A stretch of 64,000 bases of DNA from positions 318,091 through 382,090 of the forward strand of contig NW_005196310.1 in NCBI RefSeq assembly GCF_000372725.1. Direction: 5' to 3'. The stretch is from Emiliania huxleyi CCMP1516. Lineage: Eukaryota; Haptophyta; Isochrysidales; Noelaerhabdaceae. The notes below the pieces were generated by a model. The model was not told the DNA's origin, ran no database searches, and was given only the letters and a program-made list of their open reading frames with translations. Both the position numbers and the translations under genes were made by a program. Shown here piece after piece: positions 30,684 to 41,264 of the stretch (positions are counted from its first letter, which is position 1; the number at the start of each line of letters is the position of its first letter).

Positions 30684-31861
30684 TTTCGGCCGAGGAGGAT
30701 GCGGGAGGCTTGGCGGCTGGCGGTCCGAGTCCGAAGGCGACCGTTAGTCAAGCGAGTGAGCAGCGAAAAGAATTTTACAATTCTCCCCGCGCACAACGTC
30801 CTCCCATCCCTCCCTTGGGTTGTCTGTTTTCTTTCTTTCTTTCTTTCTGTCCTCCCATCCCTCCCTTGGGTTGTCCGTTTTTTCTTTTTTTGCTGGCGCG
30901 AAAAGAATTTCATTCTATACTCAAACGAGACATCATCTGTCCAGCGTCCACCCATACCGCGTTGGTGTCCAGTCCGAGCCTGGCTGTTCTTCACCTTCCT
31001 ACATACATACATAAACGAGAGTGCGCAGTGGCCAGAGACAGCAGCCTCCCGCAGAGCGCAGTCCGAGGCGACCGTTACTCCGTTAGCATTTTTTCTTCTT
31101 GTCACGGATCTTCAAACGAGCGTGCGATGCCGTGATGCAGTGCGAAAATCCCTGTGAGCTGTGTGGTGGTGGCGTGGCCGCCGTTCTCCCATACCACCCA
31201 CCCTGGCAGCTAGCTGCTAGGGCCTTATCTTTTCTCGGCGAATTTGCGTTGACGTCGAAAGAGAACGCGGCAAAAGAGCTCCTTATCAGCTGGTCGGCCG
31301 CCATGTGGGCCTCCGGGCCCGCTGCGGCGGCGCGGCCGGTCGAGGCCGGGCTCGGCCCGGCCCGCGACGGCTGGCCGCCGACGAGCGCGCTCGCGCTGCT
31401 CGTCAAAATGGCGGCGGTGGCGATTGCGGCGACAAAAGTTCAGTCGTACAGCGCTCAACGCTCAGGCGTCTGTCGTCTGTTGTCGCATTTCGCACACGCG
31501 CGCGCCGCGCGACCCGCGTCGCTCCGCGAGGGCATGAGCCTTCCGCGATTCGATCCCGCAGCCAAAAAAGCTGCTCGCGCTCGAACCGACTCCGCCATCG
31601 CGGCCGCAGCTGTTGAGCTCTCCAGAAGACTGGTGCCTCATATGCTGCCTCCCTGCGGATGCTGCCGGCGAAGGAAGAATAATAATACAGTACTCGAAAA
31701 CAAAGGTAAGGATTGGCGCGCACTGGCACTACCACAGGTACCAACAAAGCTAGGAAAGGTGCGTCTCTCCTGGTGTCGGCGTTCACCATGCCGCGATTCT
31801 TCGTCGTCCCCTATCTGTCTATATCACCTCCATCCATAGCGCCCTCCCCGCCTCTCTCTCA
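30684..31861. repeat. Intergenic with repeats A and C
   Basis: Positions 30785-30890 hold two tandem tails of repeat A, each 'cctcccatccctcccttggg' with a T-rich end. Positions 30936-31000 hold repeat C in plus orientation. The remainder (31010-31861) contains an open frame at 31099-31839 that I do not recognise and cannot support as a gene. Confidence 0.65.
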
Positions 31862-32509
31862 TCAGGTGCCAAAGTATCTGTCGCCAAAGTCGCCCAGCCC
31901 GGGGACGATGTACTTTGACCCGTTGAGGACGGGGTCGATGGCGCCGGTGACCACCCGCACCGCCGGGAAGGCGCTCGCCATCGCCTGCAGTCCCTCCTTG
32001 ACGCAGAGGACGTTGACAAAGATTATGCTCTCCGGTGGCACGCCCGCCTCGGCGAGCAGCCTGCACGCGGCGACGGCGGAGCCGCCCGTCGCGAGCATCG
32101 GGTCGAGCAGCAGCACGGGCCGCGCCGCGATATCGGGCGGCAGCTTCGAGTACAGCAGCTGCGGCAGAGCCGTCTCCTCGTCGCGCTGGATCAGGATCTT
32201 TCCCACCGCGACCGAGGGCATCATCGCGCGCACCTCGCCGAGCATGCAGTCGGCGGCGCGGAGGATCGAGACCGCGCAGATGCGCTCCTCGTCGGGAAGC
32301 CTGCAGCCCGCGTATGGGCCACATGGCGTCTCGACCGTCACCTCCTCCGACGGCAGCAGCGCAAGCGCCTCCTCAATGAGAAGGCGCGTGAGGCGGTTTG
32401 ACGCGGTGACAAACTGGTGGCGCGACGCTGCCTTATCGCGGATGGCCGTGTGGAGCGCGCGGGTGAGCTTCGTCTCGCGGAGCACGGTGACATTGGGCGT
32501 GTCGGCCAT
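31862..32509 (-). CDS. UPRT: Uracil phosphoribosyltransferase
   Basis: This is a single-exon protein of 215 aa, the usual length. The PRPP loop reads VLLLDPMLATGGSA. The uracil-binding C-terminus reads YIVPGLGDFGDRYFGT and ends the protein as in the family. ASNRLTRLLIEEAL and AVSILRAADCM are also conserved. The enzyme salvages uracil with PRPP to UMP in the cytosol or plastid. No transit peptide is seen. The start is the Met directly before DTPNVTVL. It is a complete, intronless copy. Confidence 0.95.
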   Translation of the reverse strand: MADTPNVTVLRETKLTRALHTAIRDKAASRHQFVTASNRLTRLLIEEALALLPSEEVTVETPCGPYAGCRLPDEERICAVSILRAADCMLGEVRAMMPSVAVGKILIQRDEETALPQLLYSKLPPDIAARPVLLLDPMLATGGSAVAACRLLAEAGVPPESIIFVNVLCVKEGLQAMASAFPAVRVVTGAIDPVLNGSKYIVPGLGDFGDRYFGT

Positions 32510-32639
32510 TTTTACGGCCCGTACGGGCAGCGGACTCCGAACGCTGCGCTTCTAGGGCGGCACACACACCGTACAAAAGAAACATACGCGCGAAGTGGGC
32601 GGGCGCGCGCAGCTGGGCGCGCGGTGCGGCGCGGCGTCT

Positions 32640-33310
32640 GCTGTGACGGCTAGCACCACTCTTCTCCCCTAAAATCCCTGTGTGGTGGCGGCGTTCCGTC
32701 CTCCCATCCCTCCCTTGGGTTGTCTGTTTTCTATAAATAAATAAAACGGACACACCAAACAAGGGGTGGGAGAAGGATCGTTTCCTTTCTGAAAGAAAGA
32801 AAGAAAACAGACACGCCAAACGAGGGATAGACTCGAGGGGCCAGGATACGCCGCGAGGAGGACGGAGTTGCGCCGACAGGCGAAAGAAGCCGCGAGAACA
32901 AGGGACCGGCAGGTGGCGGCGTCGCAGGACGAGGCAGAAGAGAACAACGCGTCAGAGGAGGAAGTGACAAGGGAGAGAACGACGAGGGTGGGACGACCGC
33001 GAGGTGGCATGAAGGTTGCAGCGAGAATCGGCGAGAGACTGCGAAGAGAGATAGGAAGAGGCAGACTCCCTAGGGTGGGCGACGGATAGCGCACCACACA
33101 CCTCTCCTTAAAATCCCTGTGTGGTGGCGGCGTGCCGTCCTCCCCATCCCTCCCTTGGGTTGTCTGTTTTCTTTCTTTCTTTCTTTAGGGATGGGACGAG
33201 GACAGGGTCCCCACCTGCACGAGCAGGATTTTGGAAGGACGATCAGGGGGACAGGTGGGGCTCTCCTGCTCCTGACAAGGGACACGACAGGCTCGCAGCG
33301 CGGTGCGCGG
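32640..33310 (+). repeat. Composite of repeats A, A and B
   Basis: Repeat A occurs at 32640-32735, then an ATAAATAA stretch with 'aaggggtgggagaagga' (also near 60940-60990). A second, fuller A lies at 33010-33190. Repeat B lies at 33199-33310 and almost reaches the leader of the LysM gene. The A-then-B order recalls the junction at the left end of the window. Confidence 0.75.
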
Positions 33311-33417
33311 TCCTTTCTTTCTGGAGGCTTGTGTTGCATACTTTAATTTTTCAGGGGGATTTGAAACCGGAAAGCGCCCGTCGCCGGAAAGGCCGTGGGT
33401 GGGAACGCCGTTTGTAT

Positions 33418-34449
33418 ATGTTCGGCGCCGCGGCCGCTGTCCTAGGCTTTGCCAGCGTCCGCGACGTAGTGGTGACGTACTCTGAGGCCCTGGCCTTTGC
33501 CGAGGCGCACAGGTGCGCCGGGCTGCACGACAGCCCCACTTTTGCCCAAGACCTCCATCGCACCTTTCGTGCGCACCACCTTGGCGACGGGAGCCTGCAA
33601 GAGCACTCGCAGCGGGAACTTGAGCACCACTCTACGGCTGTCACGGCGGAGGAGCGCTCCCTGCTCTCTTCCTGCGTTAGCAACAGGGGCAGGCGCCGGC
33701 GGCTTGAGCTCGAAGCGTCGGGCAGGAGCGCACAAGCGGTCAGCTCTGTTGCCACACATCACACCTACACCGTCGCCGTCGGCGACAGCTGCTACTCCAT
33801 CGCGCAAAGCCAATGCAGCGACGGCAGCCGCTGGCAGAGCGTGATTTGCGGCCAGAGTGAAAGCACCTGCACCAACCTCCAAGTTGGAGAACAGATCTCA
33901 TACTCTTGCGCAGGGTGCGGTGGGGGCGGCGTCAGTCCCAGCGCCACGCCCAGAAGCGTGAGCGATGTGAAAATCACTTTCTACGCTTGGGACGACAACT
34001 GCGACAATGGCTGGTCGCGAGGCTGCGGCAACGCAAACACGAAGTACAGCCGCACGGGCAGCCTGGCTGGTGGCACTGCCGGCGGCAATGGCACGTACTC
34101 CGACCCAATTACACTGGCCACTAACCCGAACTTCATCACGCCTGGCACGCGCGTCTACATCCCGTTCTTCCGCAAGTACTTTGTCATGATGGACCGCTGC
34201 TCGGGGTGCATCGAGTCTCACGAGGACTGGGTCGACCTTTGGATGGGCGGCCTTCCTCTCAATGGCGTGAATGTGAACCAAGCGGCGTCCGACCACTGCG
34301 AGAATAGCCTCACTCCAGAGAACCAGCGGATCGTCCTCAACCCAGACGACGGCATGGCTGTCAGCACCAGCCCGTTCTTTGACTGCGCCGGACCAGCGTG
34401 CACTGCGAGCGCGTGCTGCACGACCTGTCTCTTCGCCGACAACAGATAG
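33418..34449 (+). CDS. Secreted LysM protein with C-terminal Cys-rich beta-barrel-like domain
   Basis: This single-exon protein of 343 aa begins with a short signal peptide (MFGAAAAVLGFASV). One LysM motif lies at about residues 118-160 (HTYTVAVGDSCYSIA ... LQVGEQISYSC), a fold that binds N-acetylglucosamine polymers. A Gly/Ser linker follows. The C-terminal domain (ITFYAWDDNCDNGW ... YIPFFRKYFVMMDRCSGC) resembles double-psi barrel, 3D/expansin-type domains seen in secreted wall-active proteins, with paired Cys suggesting disulfides. A role at the cell surface or in contact with bacterial or chitinous walls is inferred. The start codon is the first Met after repeat B. Confidence 0.75.
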   Translation: MFGAAAAVLGFASVRDVVVTYSEALAFAEAHRCAGLHDSPTFAQDLHRTFRAHHLGDGSLQEHSQRELEHHSTAVTAEERSLLSSCVSNRGRRRRLELEASGRSAQAVSSVATHHTYTVAVGDSCYSIAQSQCSDGSRWQSVICGQSESTCTNLQVGEQISYSCAGCGGGGVSPSATPRSVSDVKITFYAWDDNCDNGWSRGCGNANTKYSRTGSLAGGTAGGNGTYSDPITLATNPNFITPGTRVYIPFFRKYFVMMDRCSGCIESHEDWVDLWMGGLPLNGVNVNQAASDHCENSLTPENQRIVLNPDDGMAVSTSPFFDCAGPACTASACCTTCLFADNR

Positions 34450-34707
34450 CTCATAGTCGGCTCTCGTAGAGATGAAGCCCCGCCGTCCTGATGCTTGAAG
34501 CCGCCGACCGGTGACGGCGGAGCTCTGGGGAGGGTGTGCTGCTTGCGGGTTGTCCTCACGACGGCGCCCTTGCGCGCACGGCGCCCCGCAGCGGCACTTC
34601 TTGACGAGACAACGAAAGAAATAGTAAGCGCTGCGCTGGTGCATGGCCATCCCCGTGTCTTCTTACGACCCCCAGAAATCCTGAGGTGTCGCATAGTGCC
34701 TAGTAGT

Positions 34708-34743
<36 letters not shown>

Positions 34744-34881
34744 GCGCTATATCATGCGGTGTGTTGTGTTTTCCTCGTGGGTGCGTGTCGCCCACGGTAC
34801 GCACCAAGCATCCGGGGCGATACGAGACATGACTCTGACTCTCCGCGGGGAGACATGTGTGTCTGCTCTATTTCTACGTAT
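34450..34881. other. Intergenic with (CT)n tract
   Basis: A pure (ct)n run of about 33 bases at 34707-34740 lies between the convergent LysM and EF-hand genes. Nothing else is seen. Confidence 0.6.
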
Positions 34882-36267
34882 TTATTTAGCTCTCAATGTG
34901 GCAAGGACGACGCGCTGAAAGTATCGTCCGAGGGGGACGGGCCCGCTCGGCGCGCTGCATGGCGTGTCGAGCAGGTCGTTGACGAGGGACTCGTAGTCGG
35001 CGAGCAGCGCCTGCTTGTGCTCGCCGGCGTAGATGCCAGCCGAGACGTGGGCGAGCAGCGCGACGTCGCAGCCGAGGCGCGCCATCGCGACGAGGCCAGC
35101 GTGCAGTGCGGCCTCGACGCCCGCCCGGAAAAGGGGGTAGTCTTCCGCGGCGAATCTGTTGTAAGTACGCCGGGTGGTGCTCCTGTCGCTCCGTCCCCAC
35201 GCACCGCAATTCGGACCGGCGACGAATACGAGGGACGTGGGAAACGCCTCCGTCACGGCATAGCTCTTCTGCGCGGGCGGAGCGACGCGCTTGCTGCTGA
35301 GGAGAGCGTCCTCGACGACCCACGCGTCACCATAGAAGGAGGCGCTGCGCGCCCGAGTGTAATCCACATGCTGAATCGTGAACTTGTCAGTTCCGGCGGG
35401 GTTGCTCATCCCCCACTGGCCGGCGATGGTCTGCTGGTAGAGCATATTGGCCAGCGGGTGTGCGCCATCCGCGACTGCATCGGTGAGTGGTTGGCCGTCG
35501 GCATGGCACGTGGTGGCGAGCCAGTTGGAGATCACGTCCTCCTCCTGCGTCGAGTGGTTGGGATGCAGCGCACGCACGGTGCCGTCCTCGAAGCCGCATG
35601 CTCCGCCCGGACGGCCAGAGTTCCCCGCCACCATTGTAGCGATGCGAAATGGCCGGCCCGATTGCGCCAGCAGCTCGATGTGAAGATTACGGCCCACGTT
35701 GCTGATGCCGCCCGCGTCCACAATGACCTCGAAGCGAGCCGCTTGAGAGACGTGGGTCGGCGGGGGGATGGAGATCCTCACCGGGCGATTGTGGTACAAG
35801 TCGCTCTTGATATTGTGGTGGGCACAGCCATAGGGCAACCGCACTGCACGTTGCGGGCACTGTTGAGGCGGCTGTTGAGGCCGTGGCGTCGGCTGTGCAA
35901 CGAGGATGCGGCGCAAAATTAGTGGGAGTACGTGACTGAGATCGCCGAAGACACCCTTCACTGCCGCCGCTCTGAGCTCGGAGGCGGTGACTGTAGCTCT
36001 CTGAGGTCCAAACGCTGGGTTGCCAGCAATTTCTTCGGCCGTCACCGTACTGGAGGGCGCGTCTTCAATTAGCGCGTCGACGAGAGCGGAAAATTCTGAT
36101 AGGTCGAGAGCACCGTCGCCGTTCGCATCAAATGTAGCGACCAGCTTTTGCCACGTCTCGTCCGAGAGCAGAACTGCGCTGTCATCCGCAGCCGCCGGCA
36201 TCGAGACGAGCGTCTCTATGCTGGCCTCGCGCGCCTCCAGGATCGCGCTGTCATCCGCGGCCGCCAT
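34882..36267 (-). CDS. EF-hand protein with macro-like/PARG-like C-terminal domain
   Basis: This is a single-exon protein of 461 aa. A canonical Ca2+ loop DANGDGALDLSEF lies at about residues 46-58. A Pro-rich linker (PTPRPQQPPQQCPQ) follows. The C-terminal domain includes SLVFVAGPNCGAWG, then NRFAAEDYPLFRAGVEAAL, then CDVALLAHVSAGIYAG. An N-terminal 'vfvAGPN' strand plus a late 'aGIYAG' turn recalls macro-domain-like ADP-ribose hydrolases of the microbial PARG group, but the match is only by eye. If right, ADP-ribose handling would be under Ca2+ control. The start is set at MAAADDSAIL; upstream in-frame Met codons read through Arg/Thr-rich leader sequence. It is divergent with the gene at 36383, 115 bp away. 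Confidence 0.55.
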   Translation of the reverse strand: MAAADDSAILEAREASIETLVSMPAAADDSAVLLSDETWQKLVATFDANGDGALDLSEFSALVDALIEDAPSSTVTAEEIAGNPAFGPQRATVTASELRAAAVKGVFGDLSHVLPLILRRILVAQPTPRPQQPPQQCPQRAVRLPYGCAHHNIKSDLYHNRPVRISIPPPTHVSQAARFEVIVDAGGISNVGRNLHIELLAQSGRPFRIATMVAGNSGRPGGACGFEDGTVRALHPNHSTQEEDVISNWLATTCHADGQPLTDAVADGAHPLANMLYQQTIAGQWGMSNPAGTDKFTIQHVDYTRARSASFYGDAWVVEDALLSSKRVAPPAQKSYAVTEAFPTSLVFVAGPNCGAWGRSDRSTTRRTYNRFAAEDYPLFRAGVEAALHAGLVAMARLGCDVALLAHVSAGIYAGEHKQALLADYESLVNDLLDTPCSAPSGPVPLGRYFQRVVLATLRAK

Positions 36268-36382
36268 CGTCGCGATCGTTCGGCTTCGCGCGCGTGTGTG
36301 TGTTCGACTCGGCGTTCGACTCGGCGGGCGCTCTCGCGGCCCACTCGGCTCGCGGTATCTATTCGCGGACCCGCGGCAAGAT

Positions 36383-37248
36383 ATGACCATCGCCGCCACC
36401 GCCGGCTGTGCCCAGAGCGAGCGCTTCGGCTGGCCGCGCGAGCAGTGTGCACGGACGGTGTCGCTGGGCACGGCCACTCTCTCCCTCGCCAATCACGGCT
36501 GCCCGCGCCGACTGGTGCGTTGCCCTCCCCTCTCTCCTACTCTCTGAGTACGTTGAGAGAACCCCGTGCGTGCTCCCTGTGGCAGCGCGACGCCTTCAAC
36601 TCGTCGTTTGGCTACGAAGCGCCGCCAACGGCGGCCATGCTCTGTCGCGCTGACGGCCAGCACTCGCTTCCGGGCCAAGGCGTTACAATCCAGGGCGAGT
36701 TCAACCGCTCGACGGCGCTTTCTGTCACGCGTAGTACCTGCCAGACGTTCGAGTTTGGTCGTGCCAAGGCAGGCAAGCAAGCAAGGCAGAGGCACGCGGG
36801 ACCGGCGCTGATTGGTGCCGACGCCGACTTGGGCCATGTCCTGCACCGTGGCCCTGCGGGCCGCTTCAGCCTGATGAACATGGGAATGAATTACTCGGCG
36901 TGGGCGCACAACACCCACGGGCGGCGGCACGACGGCCTCTGGACGCCTTGCACGAACGTGGCCTTCATCATGTGCGCCCTGCGCGGCTGGCTTCCGGGGC
37001 AGGAGTCGCGCCGCACGTTCCACATAGCGACGCCTGGGCGCGAGCTGATGTCGCGCTGCCGACCCTGTGGTGAGTGCCTTCCGGGACTCCACTGGGACGA
37101 GTGCTTTATTGTGCGGGCCGAGTACTGCATGGTGGACTCGTTCTGCTCAAACGGCGCCGAGATATGGGGCTCCACCGGCAACTGGACGTGCGTGCCGCGC
37201 AGCAAACAACGCAAAGTGGGGGATCGTGATGCTGTGGGTGGTAAGTGA
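36383..37248 (+). CDS. Unknown Cys-rich protein
   Basis: Two exons (36383-36514 and 36586-37248) with a GT-AG intron give about 264 aa. The first exon opens MTIAATAGCAQSERFGWPRE. The second contains MNMGMNYSAWAHNTHG and then a Cys-rich part (CRPCGECLPGLHWDECF, AEYCMVDSFCSNG). There is no clear signal peptide and no membrane segment. A second intron around 36757-36790 is possible, because the Lys/Gln-rich stretch there looks unlike its surroundings. I do not recognise the family. Confidence 0.55.
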
Positions 37249-37387
37249 TGTCGAGTGATAAACGTCTCAACACACATCAAAGTGGGGGGCCAAGGGGCCG
37301 TTCCTTTTTCGACGCGAAAATCGGCATTTTACCAATCCCCACCACCTCCCGTCTGCGCCGACGCGGCTAGCCTGCAAAAGCCAAGGA

Positions 37388-38829
37388 ATGCAAACCGTGA
37401 GCGGCCCTAGCGGGTCGCGATGCGTCGCACCGACCGCCATGCTTGCGACGCTGCTGGTGCTGCTGGCTGGTTTGTCTGCTGTCCCGCACATTGCGGGGAG
37501 GCAGGAGGCTAACGATTGGCCACCCAGTCTGATGTCCACGATGTCGGGATATTGGGAAAGCATCACCGCAAAGATGTCCCAGATGCAGAGCAATGCACGC
37601 GGGAACATTATCATGGACCAATTCGTCATGGAGGAGTTCGAGCCTCCCCCGGGCATGCCAAACGGGACAAAGTGCTCGTACATCATGCCGTGGATAGAGA
37701 ATGCGCTAAACCAGGTGATCAAGGAAACGATCCTCAGCGTCACGGAGCATCCCGTACTCTCGAGCAAGGGTCCCGGCGCGCTGCCCATCGCAGCCTCTGT
37801 AAAGGTCGGAGTCCTGACCTTGGCGGTCTCCAACCTGACAATCATCAAGATGGACCTGGCACACATCAGGATGGGACAGTGCGTGAAGCCCGACATTGTG
37901 CAGGACATGGTCAACCACGGCATCGATAGCATTTTGCACCCGGTCTCTCACGGCAAAGAAGATGTCTCGAGCGCATGGGACATCATGTCAAAGCCTGGCC
38001 AATACGTTAGCGACTTCGCCACCGGCGTGAAGGGCTTCTTTGTCACGGGATTCGAGACGGGCATCTGGACGCAACAATTCACTAAGTACTCGCCTCAATG
38101 GCTGCCCGACGCGTACGTCGTCCGGATTGAGGAGGTCAACCTGACTGAGGGGCTTGTTGCGCACTACGATGGCGTCCCCGTCCCTTTCACCGGCGGCATG
38201 GGCGCCTTTGATGTCGGCGCCAGGTCTGACACACGTGGTTGGCTCGAGGTGACCGCCTTCTACTCACGGCCAGACATTCTGGGAGGGACGACAGGGAACG
38301 ACAACGGAGAGGTGGTCGAGGGTGGCGGCACGAAGATCACAGCTTGCAAAGGCAACTTCAACCTCGGCCATACCGATCTGACATGGCCCATGGGCGTGCA
38401 CGTCGACGACATGCCCATGCCTGTTGCGCTGGACCTCGGCCCGCTCATCTGCTGGGGACCGGCAGCGGCGCTTGGTCCGCTGAGTGGCTTGGTAGGCCTC
38501 GATTATGAGACGGAGACGAAGCTCAAAGCAGCAGAGGCCAGCGGCCAGTTTGTCGGTCTCGCGCCAATGCTGAATACCATCCTGCGCAAGAATCTTCCTG
38601 TACGCGCTTGCGGTCCAGCGCCGACGCCGCCCCCTACCACCCACTCCCAAACCCTCCCTGCCTGCAGGGGAGCGAATACGAGGGGTGGTACTTGGGAAAG
38701 TCCGTGTACGAGGGGGGGCAGAAACTCTCCACAAAGTTCCACGCCTGGGCCTACGGCAAGACGAAGCTTCAAGTGTGGCCACCCCCGCCACCCCCGCCAC
38801 CGGAGGAGGGAGGCTGGTTCCTCGGGTGA
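37388..38829 (+). CDS. Secreted protein of unknown function
   Basis: Two exons (37388-38599 and 38668-38829) joined by a 68-bp GT-AG intron give 457 aa, or 440 aa if the second Met (37439) is the start. MLATLLVLLAGLSAVPHIAG is a good signal peptide and favours the second Met. The body is evenly mixed, with several NxT/NxS sites (NGT, NLT, NLT), no membrane segment and few Cys. The C-terminus has a run of Pro ([14 protein letters not shown]). Secretion or a vesicle location is likely. I do not recognise the family. Confidence 0.65.
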
Positions 38830-39027
38830 GAGAGATCCCCGGGAAGTTTGACGCCCTGGGGCATCGGGAGAGCTGATATCACACTCAGACTGATCGCTCG
38901 CACACGTCTAGCTTTCGTACGTTTGTCTTTTTGTGTGGGTGTGCGGTTGCCGATGTTTTCGTTTTTTTTTCCTCGCCCGACGACGCGGACATACAGCATA
39001 CACTCTCACGACTCAGTCTGAAACGTC

Positions 39028-40125
39028 TCACGCGCTCGTCAGCCAACCGCACAAGTGGCACTGCTTTCGGCTGGCCTGGGAAGGGTCCGTGTCGATAAAG
39101 ACCTGGGCGGCTCCAAACTCGCCAGCGAGGCGCGCCTGGCTGCTCAGCAACTTGGCGAGCAGCGCCGCTGCAGCGCGCTTCTCGTCGTGCCACACGACGA
39201 AGCGGACGGTCGTTCGGCTGTCGCCCTGCGGCGGCGCCGCCTCGACTGCGCGCTTGTCCGAGATTGTGAGGGCGCGAGGCCAGCCACGCGCGGCGGTCCG
39301 CCACCGCTCACGGAGCGGATCGTCGCTCTTGATCCCCATCTTGAGGGCGCCCACCTCGTCCGCGCCGCCCTCCGGCCGGGAGAGCAGCAGGGCGCCCTCC
39401 CACAGCTTGGTCATCCCGCCCGCCGGGCTGGCGGAGCGAGGGCTCTGGCTCGGCGGGCCTGCAGCCACCACCTGTGGCGTGGCGGGCGGCGGGCGGAGCG
39501 GCGGCGGCGGCGGCGGCGGCGGAGCAGCAGCTGCGGCGGCGGCAGCAGCAGGGTCGAGGGCAGGAGCTAGCAGCAGCAGGGGACCGTCGCTGGAAATTGC
39601 AACGGGAGCGGGCGCGCGTGGTGGTGCTGGCCGCGCGCAGGACGAGTGGAGAGCTGCGAGGTTCACGGCGGCGACGGGCGAGATGACTGACAGGGAGAGG
39701 CCGCTCGCGGCGAGGGCTTCCGGCACAGGCGCAAACGGGTGCGCTTCTGGATCGGTGCATGTCGGCAGCGGAAGAGGCACCGAGGCGGTCAGTAGCAGCA
39801 CGTGCCGGCATTCGCGCGCCGCTGTCCACGGCACCGCACTCGCCACCAGCGTCAGCGCGCACAGAAGCTCGGGCGGGTCCAGCCCGCCGTGCAGCGGCAC
39901 TGCGTCGAGCCAGCGGCGGAGCGTCGCCGGCGAGGTTGTGAAGGGAGAGATGGCGCCCCAGCCGGTGCTCTCGTCCCGCACCGTGAGGAGGGCCGCCTCG
40001 GTGCTCGTCCGGGCCTCGCCGAGCCAGCGCTCGAGGAGTGGCCAAACAGTGTCGTCGAGGAGCGAGCGCAGGTGCGGTGCCATGGCCTCGGTCGCGTCCA
40101 ACACGAGGAGAATCTGGCGTCGCAT
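39028..40125 (-). CDS. Mediator subunit 25-like (von Willebrand A domain)
   Basis: This is a single-exon protein of 365 aa. Residues 1-170 look like a von Willebrand A fold: ILLVLDATEAMAPHL, then LLTVRD, then LRRWLDAVPLHGG with LDPPELLCAL, and SGLSLSVISPVAAVNLAAL. This order matches the MED25 N-terminal domain by memory. The middle is an Ala/Pro linker. A C-terminal block starts TKLWEGALLL and is basic, as in the activator-interaction domain of MED25. In the nucleus MED25 links transcription activators to Mediator. The DxSxS metal site is degenerate (DATEA), as in MED25. The start is the Met directly before RRQILL. Confidence 0.65.
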   Translation of the reverse strand: MRRQILLVLDATEAMAPHLRSLLDDTVWPLLERWLGEARTSTEAALLTVRDESTGWGAISPFTTSPATLRRWLDAVPLHGGLDPPELLCALTLVASAVPWTAARECRHVLLLTASVPLPLPTCTDPEAHPFAPVPEALAASGLSLSVISPVAAVNLAALHSSCARPAPPRAPAPVAISSDGPLLLLAPALDPAAAAAAAAAPPPPPPPPLRPPPATPQVVAAGPPSQSPRSASPAGGMTKLWEGALLLSRPEGGADEVGALKMGIKSDDPLRERWRTAARGWPRALTISDKRAVEAAPPQGDSRTTVRFVVWHDEKRAAAALLAKLLSSQARLAGEFGAAQVFIDTDPSQASRKQCHLCGWLTSA

Positions 40126-40495
40126 AGCGTGACTGACGTACGTGTTGCCCGAGTCGCGCAGGGAGCGGGCGCGGGAAAATATTTCTTTTCGAGCGGCGAC
40201 AGCATGCGAATAGCACCCCGCGTGACGAGTACCGGGGGACCGGCATGAAGCATGGTGATTCCAAAAGCAAAACACATTGTCATGAACGTAACACAATGCT
40301 CAATGGTCAATGCCGGCGACGGCTGCTACAGCGCAGGGCGAAGGAGTCCAAGCAGACGAGATTCGGGAGCAGGCGGGGGGGGCGCCCGCCGCACGCGGAT
40401 CGGCGGCGGTGCGCGTGCAGCGCAATCTCGGAGATGCGCCGCGGCGCCACTGGAAAAAGGGCGCGCGCTGGCCTGAGGCCAGCGGGGGGGAGCCG
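40126..40495. other. Intergenic between two minus-strand genes
   Basis: About 370 bases hold the MED25 promoter and the SmD3 3' UTR. Short frames here are shadows. No repeat family is seen. Confidence 0.4.
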
Positions 40496-41049
40496 CTACC
40501 GCGCGCCGTCGCGCGCTGCCCTGCCCTTCGGCGGCGGCATCCCCGGCGTCGGCCGCCCGGCCGCCCTCTGCGTGGCTGCCTGCTTGGCCTTGCCAGCCTT
40601 GGAGGCCTGGTGAGAGAGGTGTGCGGCGTGGTGAGAGGTGGGGAGGGGAGGGGGGGGAGGGAAGAGGGAGGGAGAGGGCGCGCGCCTTGTTGGCCTTGGT
40701 GTCGATCTTCTTAAAGAAGGGCGCGTTTTTCAGGATGTCCGGCAGGACCATGAAGCGCACGTGCGAGCCGCGCAGAAAGACGCTGAGGGCGGGCGGGCGG
40801 GCGGGTCGGACGCGGCGGCGCGAGTGGGGAGGCGCGGGCCGCAGCCGGGCGGCGGGCGCGAGCGCACTTGGAGAGCATCTCGACCTGCCCGTCCTTCATC
40901 GTCTTTGTGCAGTTGGAGAGGTGGACGTTCATGTTGTCCTCCGCCTCGTCGAGCTTTCCCCTGTACACCTCGCCGTTCTTGAGCTCGACGGTGACGGTGT
41001 GCCCCTCCGCGTCGTGCAGCACCTTGATGGGGATGCCGATGTTCGACAT
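40496..41049 (-). CDS. SNRPD3: Small nuclear ribonucleoprotein SmD3
   Basis: Three exons (41049-40868, 40782-40686, 40606-40496) give 129 aa against 126 in human. Sm motif 1 reads [15 protein letters not shown] ([20 protein letters not shown]). Sm motif 2 reads [19 protein letters not shown]. Both are diagnostic for D3. The C-terminus ([17 protein letters not shown] ... RAARDGAR) is basic like the animal RG tail. The protein is part of the heptameric Sm ring on U1, U2, U4 and U5 snRNAs. Intron 1 is GT-AG, intron 2 GC-AG, and phases agree throughout. It is divergent with the JmjC gene, 215 bp apart. Confidence 0.95.
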
Positions 41050-41264
41050 GCTCTTCTGAGCCGGTGACGCGCGACGCGGAGGCGCGCTACAGCGGTAGGC
41101 TTCGAGGCTGACGCGGCGGTCAAAAGAGAAAGCGCCAACCAGACCACTCTCTTGAAAAAAGAAGAAAACGCTGCCCCGCCAAGCGAGCAACCAGCGACTC
41201 TCTCAAGTCACTATTGGGAACCCTGCATAGCGCCGGGTGCAGCTCCCAACCCGGAGCGCCGGCC

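Noticed and set aside
31099-31839. A 246-codon plus-strand frame in the CAP-H2/UPRT interval
   Set aside because: It has no recognisable motif, shifts in composition, overlaps repeat-rich sequence and has no splice support, so it is not reported as a gene.
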